Below are positions 7,445-8,658 of a stretch of 8,658 nucleotides of DNA, piece after piece; positions within the stretch are counted from its first letter, which is position 1; each line of letters begins with the position of its first letter. Below the pieces are notes generated by a model. That model saw nothing but the letters and a program-made list of their open reading frames with translations. It did not search any database and was not told the origin of the DNA. Origin of the DNA: Cellvibrio sp. (GTDB lineage Bacteria > Pseudomonadota > Gammaproteobacteria > Pseudomonadales > Cellvibrionaceae); assembly GCA_003524365.1 (NCBI GenBank), contig DQHS01000106.1, forward strand, positions 1 to 8,658. Reading direction: 5' to 3'. Made by a program: the position numbers and the translations under genes.

Positions 7445-7554
7445 TGCCAACGTTTGAAACTATCGAGCTATGTGGGAGATCCAACGGATAAGACTTCGTA
7501 GAACAAGTAAAACTGTTGTTTATTGATCAAATGGCCGTGCTACTCAGAAATACA

Positions 7555-7583
7555 TTGGTATTCCTACCACTAACTGCTTTAAT
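7555..7583 (+). promoter_or_regulatory. Candidate promoter of the Crp/Fnr-type regulator
   Basis: TTGGTA (7555-7560, four of six for -35) and TTTAAT (7578-7583, five of six for -10) are separated by exactly 17 bases. A start near 7590 would give a leader of about 80 bases that includes the UUCG hairpin at 7601-7618. Motif-based prediction. Confidence 0.33.
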
Positions 7584-7600
7584 CCAATCACGAGCAGAAA

Positions 7601-7618
7601 TAGCAGCTTCGGCTGCTA
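7601..7618 (+). other. UUCG-tetraloop hairpin in the regulator leader
   Basis: TAGCAGC-TTCG-GCTGCTA forms a perfect seven-pair stem closed by C(UUCG)G, the especially stable tetraloop in plus-strand RNA. It is followed by AAAACAC rather than a T run, so it is not a standard terminator on the plus strand. It may be a structural element in the leader or a coincidence. Confidence 0.45.
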
Positions 7619-7671
7619 AAACACTATAGTTATCAGTTACGCGGTTAAGTCCGTCTCTTTACAAGCCACTT

Positions 7672-8412
7672 ATGCCAAAAGCCCTGAAAGACACCAAACT
7701 CCCCAGCCCAAAATTAAATCACATACTGGCCTCGCTCCCTGCTGCGGACTACGAGCGGATTTTGCCCGACCTTAAGCTCATCGATATGCCGCTCGGATGG
7801 ACCATGTCTGAATCGGGTGACCATATTAATTATCTGGATTTTCCAATTTCCGGAATTGTCTCTTTGATGTATTCCCTTGAGGATGGCTCGACCAGTGAAA
7901 CAGCGCTGGTCGGTAGTGAAGGAATGATTGGTATCTCAATTTATATGGGCGGCGAAAGTATGCCGTCTAGTACCGAAGTGCAGACAGCGGGTCAAGCTTA
8001 TCGATTGAGCCGCAAATTGATGAAGCGGGAATTTGCGTTGGGTGGAGAGCTGCAGCATTTATCGCTGTTATTTGCCCAAGCACTAATCTGCCAGACATCG
8101 CAAACGGCAGTGTGCAACCAACACCACTCAGTTGATCAACAAATGTGTCGCTGGATGCTGATGTCGTTAGATAGATTGAAGACGGATGAATTATTAATCA
8201 CCCAAGAATCGGTTGGTCGACTGCTGGGCGTAAGACGCGAAAGTGTTACCCAAGTAGTGAGTCTGCTACAGAAAGACGATTTGATTGAGCGTGGCCGTGG
8301 CCGCATTAAAATTCTGGATCGCGTCAAGCTGGAAAAGCGCGCCTGCGAATGTTACGCGGCAGTACGAGATGAGTATGAGCGTTTGCTGCCGGGTAGTTTG
8401 AATTTAAAGTAA
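7672..8412 (+). CDS. Crp/Fnr family transcriptional regulator
   Basis: A 246-residue cytoplasmic DNA-binding protein, the usual size for the family. The N-terminal half (about 25-115) is a cyclic-nucleotide-binding-like beta barrel with DFPISGIVSLMYSLEDG (56-72) and ALVGSEGMIGI (78-88). A dimerisation helix covers about 118-168 (including CNQHHSVDQQMCRWMLMSLDR). The C-terminal winged helix-turn-helix spans about 173-217, with LLITQESVGRLLGVRRESVTQVV as the helix-turn-helix and LIERGRGRIKILDR as the wing. The phosphate-binding cassette of cAMP-responsive Crp (GE...RSA) is not present, and there is no N-terminal cysteine cluster as in FNR, so the signal is probably neither cAMP nor an iron-sulphur cluster. 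Proteins of this subgroup are common in proteobacteria and largely uncharacterised. The ATG has no clear Shine-Dalgarno, but the N-terminus fits the family and no upstream in-frame start is better. Confidence 0.88.
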   Translation: MPKALKDTKLPSPKLNHILASLPAADYERILPDLKLIDMPLGWTMSESGDHINYLDFPISGIVSLMYSLEDGSTSETALVGSEGMIGISIYMGGESMPSSTEVQTAGQAYRLSRKLMKREFALGGELQHLSLLFAQALICQTSQTAVCNQHHSVDQQMCRWMLMSLDRLKTDELLITQESVGRLLGVRRESVTQVVSLLQKDDLIERGRGRIKILDRVKLEKRACECYAAVRDEYERLLPGSLNLK

Positions 8413-8523
8413 GCAGAAAATTTCAGCGCAAATAAAAACGTAACTATTCACCACCCGCAAACCCTTCGCCGAAACACTTTATTCAAATTGCGAATAAGTT
8501 ACGCAGAGTGAAAAGGTAGCTTT

Positions 8524-8565
8524 GCCCATTAAAAATGGCTCCCGAAGGAGCCATTTTTAATGGGC
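8524..8565. terminator. Bidirectional rho-independent terminator
   Basis: A perfect 19-pair inverted repeat has arms 8524-8542 and 8547-8565 around a four-base loop (CGAA on plus, TTCG on minus). The GC-rich inner stem GGCTCC/GGAGCC is flanked by AAAAAT and ATTTTT, giving a U-tract in both directions. On the minus strand the loop is C(UUCG)G, the classic hyperstable tetraloop, so it is best built to stop the minus-strand gene entering from the right. On the plus strand it lies 112 bases after the regulator's stop codon and would serve that gene too. Confidence 0.9.
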
Positions 8566-8589
8566 GTATAGAACAGTGATAACTAGCGT

Positions 8590-8658
8590 TTAGCCACCAA
8601 CCTGCACAAATATTACTGTTTCAACTTCATTACCTACTTCTGATCTGTAGACCACCTT
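8590..8658 (-). CDS. 3' end of an unidentified convergent gene (partial)
   Basis: On the minus strand one frame is open from the window edge to a TAA at 8590-8592, giving the 22-residue tail KVVYRSEVGNEVETVIFVQVGG-stop. The other two minus-strand frames hit stops quickly. The terminator at 8524-8565, with its UUCG loop in minus-strand orientation, lies 24 bases beyond the stop, as expected for a real gene end. The family is not recognisable from so short a piece. Confidence 0.45.
   Translation of the reverse strand, partial: KVVYRSEVGNEVETVIFVQVGG

Larger units (their letters stand above)
7527..7658 (-). pseudogene. Possible decayed minus-strand coding remnant
   Basis: The minus strand is open for 43 codons, ending in TGA at 7527-7529 and closed upstream by a TAA. 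The translation contains VTDNYSVLAAEAAISARD followed by WIKAVSGRNTNVFLSSTAI, which looks more like a real protein C-terminus than random intergenic sequence. There is no ATG, GTG or TTG start with a ribosome site at its upstream end. I do not recognise the family. It may be the 3' fragment of a lost gene, or chance. Confidence 0.2.
7445..7671. other. Intergenic region between rnhA and the Crp/Fnr gene
   Basis: A 227-base stretch with no convincing complete gene. It contains a candidate promoter (7555-7583), a UUCG-capped hairpin (7601-7618) and the palindrome TTGATCAA (7523-7530). A 43-codon minus-strand frame with protein-like composition but no start codon is treated separately. No rho-independent terminator directly follows rnhA. 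Confidence 0.6.

Noticed and set aside
7523..7530. TTGATCAA as an FNR or Crp operator.
   Set aside because: FNR half-sites need a four-base spacer (TTGAT-N4-ATCAA). Here the halves abut, and an eight-base palindrome is common by chance.
7531..7629. A 32-codon plus-strand frame starting at ATG 7531 as a small gene.
   Set aside because: No ribosome binding site, and it runs through the candidate promoter and hairpin. The opposite strand looks more protein-like.
1..8658. CRISPR arrays, tRNA, rRNA or insertion sequences.
   Set aside because: No regularly spaced direct repeats, no tRNA-like cloverleaf or TTCGAATC-type arm, and no transposase or terminal inverted repeats were seen on reading through.

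Overview
The window reads as a chromosomal segment of a Gammaproteobacterium with middling G+C. The paired DUF2339 and DUF3999 envelope genes and the housekeeping genes would fit a Cellvibrio-like or other Cellvibrionales genome, but that placement is a guess from gene types and composition only. All six complete genes lie on the plus strand. A seventh, partial frame enters from the right edge on the minus strand.

Layout: (1) 1-95 is a short leader with a degenerate palindromic repeat. (2) 96-2927 encodes a very large polytopic membrane protein of the DUF2339 family. (3) 2928-3005 is a spacer with a second, inverted and diverged copy of the repeat. (4) 3006-4412 encodes a secreted, membrane-anchored DUF3999 protein, the usual partner of DUF2339. 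(5) 4413-6555 is a compact AT-rich two-gene islet: an ABC/SMC-type AAA ATPase (490 aa) overlapping by 14 bases an HNH endonuclease (214 aa). This is the architecture of the Septu (PtuA-PtuB) anti-phage system, without retron genes. (6) 6689-7444 encodes ribonuclease HI with an N-terminal hybrid-binding (viroplasmin-like) domain. (7) 7445-7671 is a 227-base intergenic stretch with a UUCG hairpin, a possible promoter and a possible decayed minus-strand coding remnant. (8) 7672-8412 encodes a Crp/Fnr-type regulator. (9) 8413-8589 is a convergent intergenic region with a near-perfect bidirectional terminator. (10) 8590-8658 is the probable 3' end of an unidentified minus-strand gene.

How it fits together: the DUF2339-DUF3999 pair is probably one transcription unit with an envelope role that is not understood. 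The most notable item is the PtuAB-like islet. It differs sharply from its flanks in base composition and arginine codon use, has its own candidate extended -10 promoter and translational coupling, and sits between otherwise ordinary genes with no recombinase, att-like repeat or tRNA visible. It is best read as a horizontally acquired stand-alone defence module. The general type is known; whether this is a distinct variant needs a family comparison that could not be run here.
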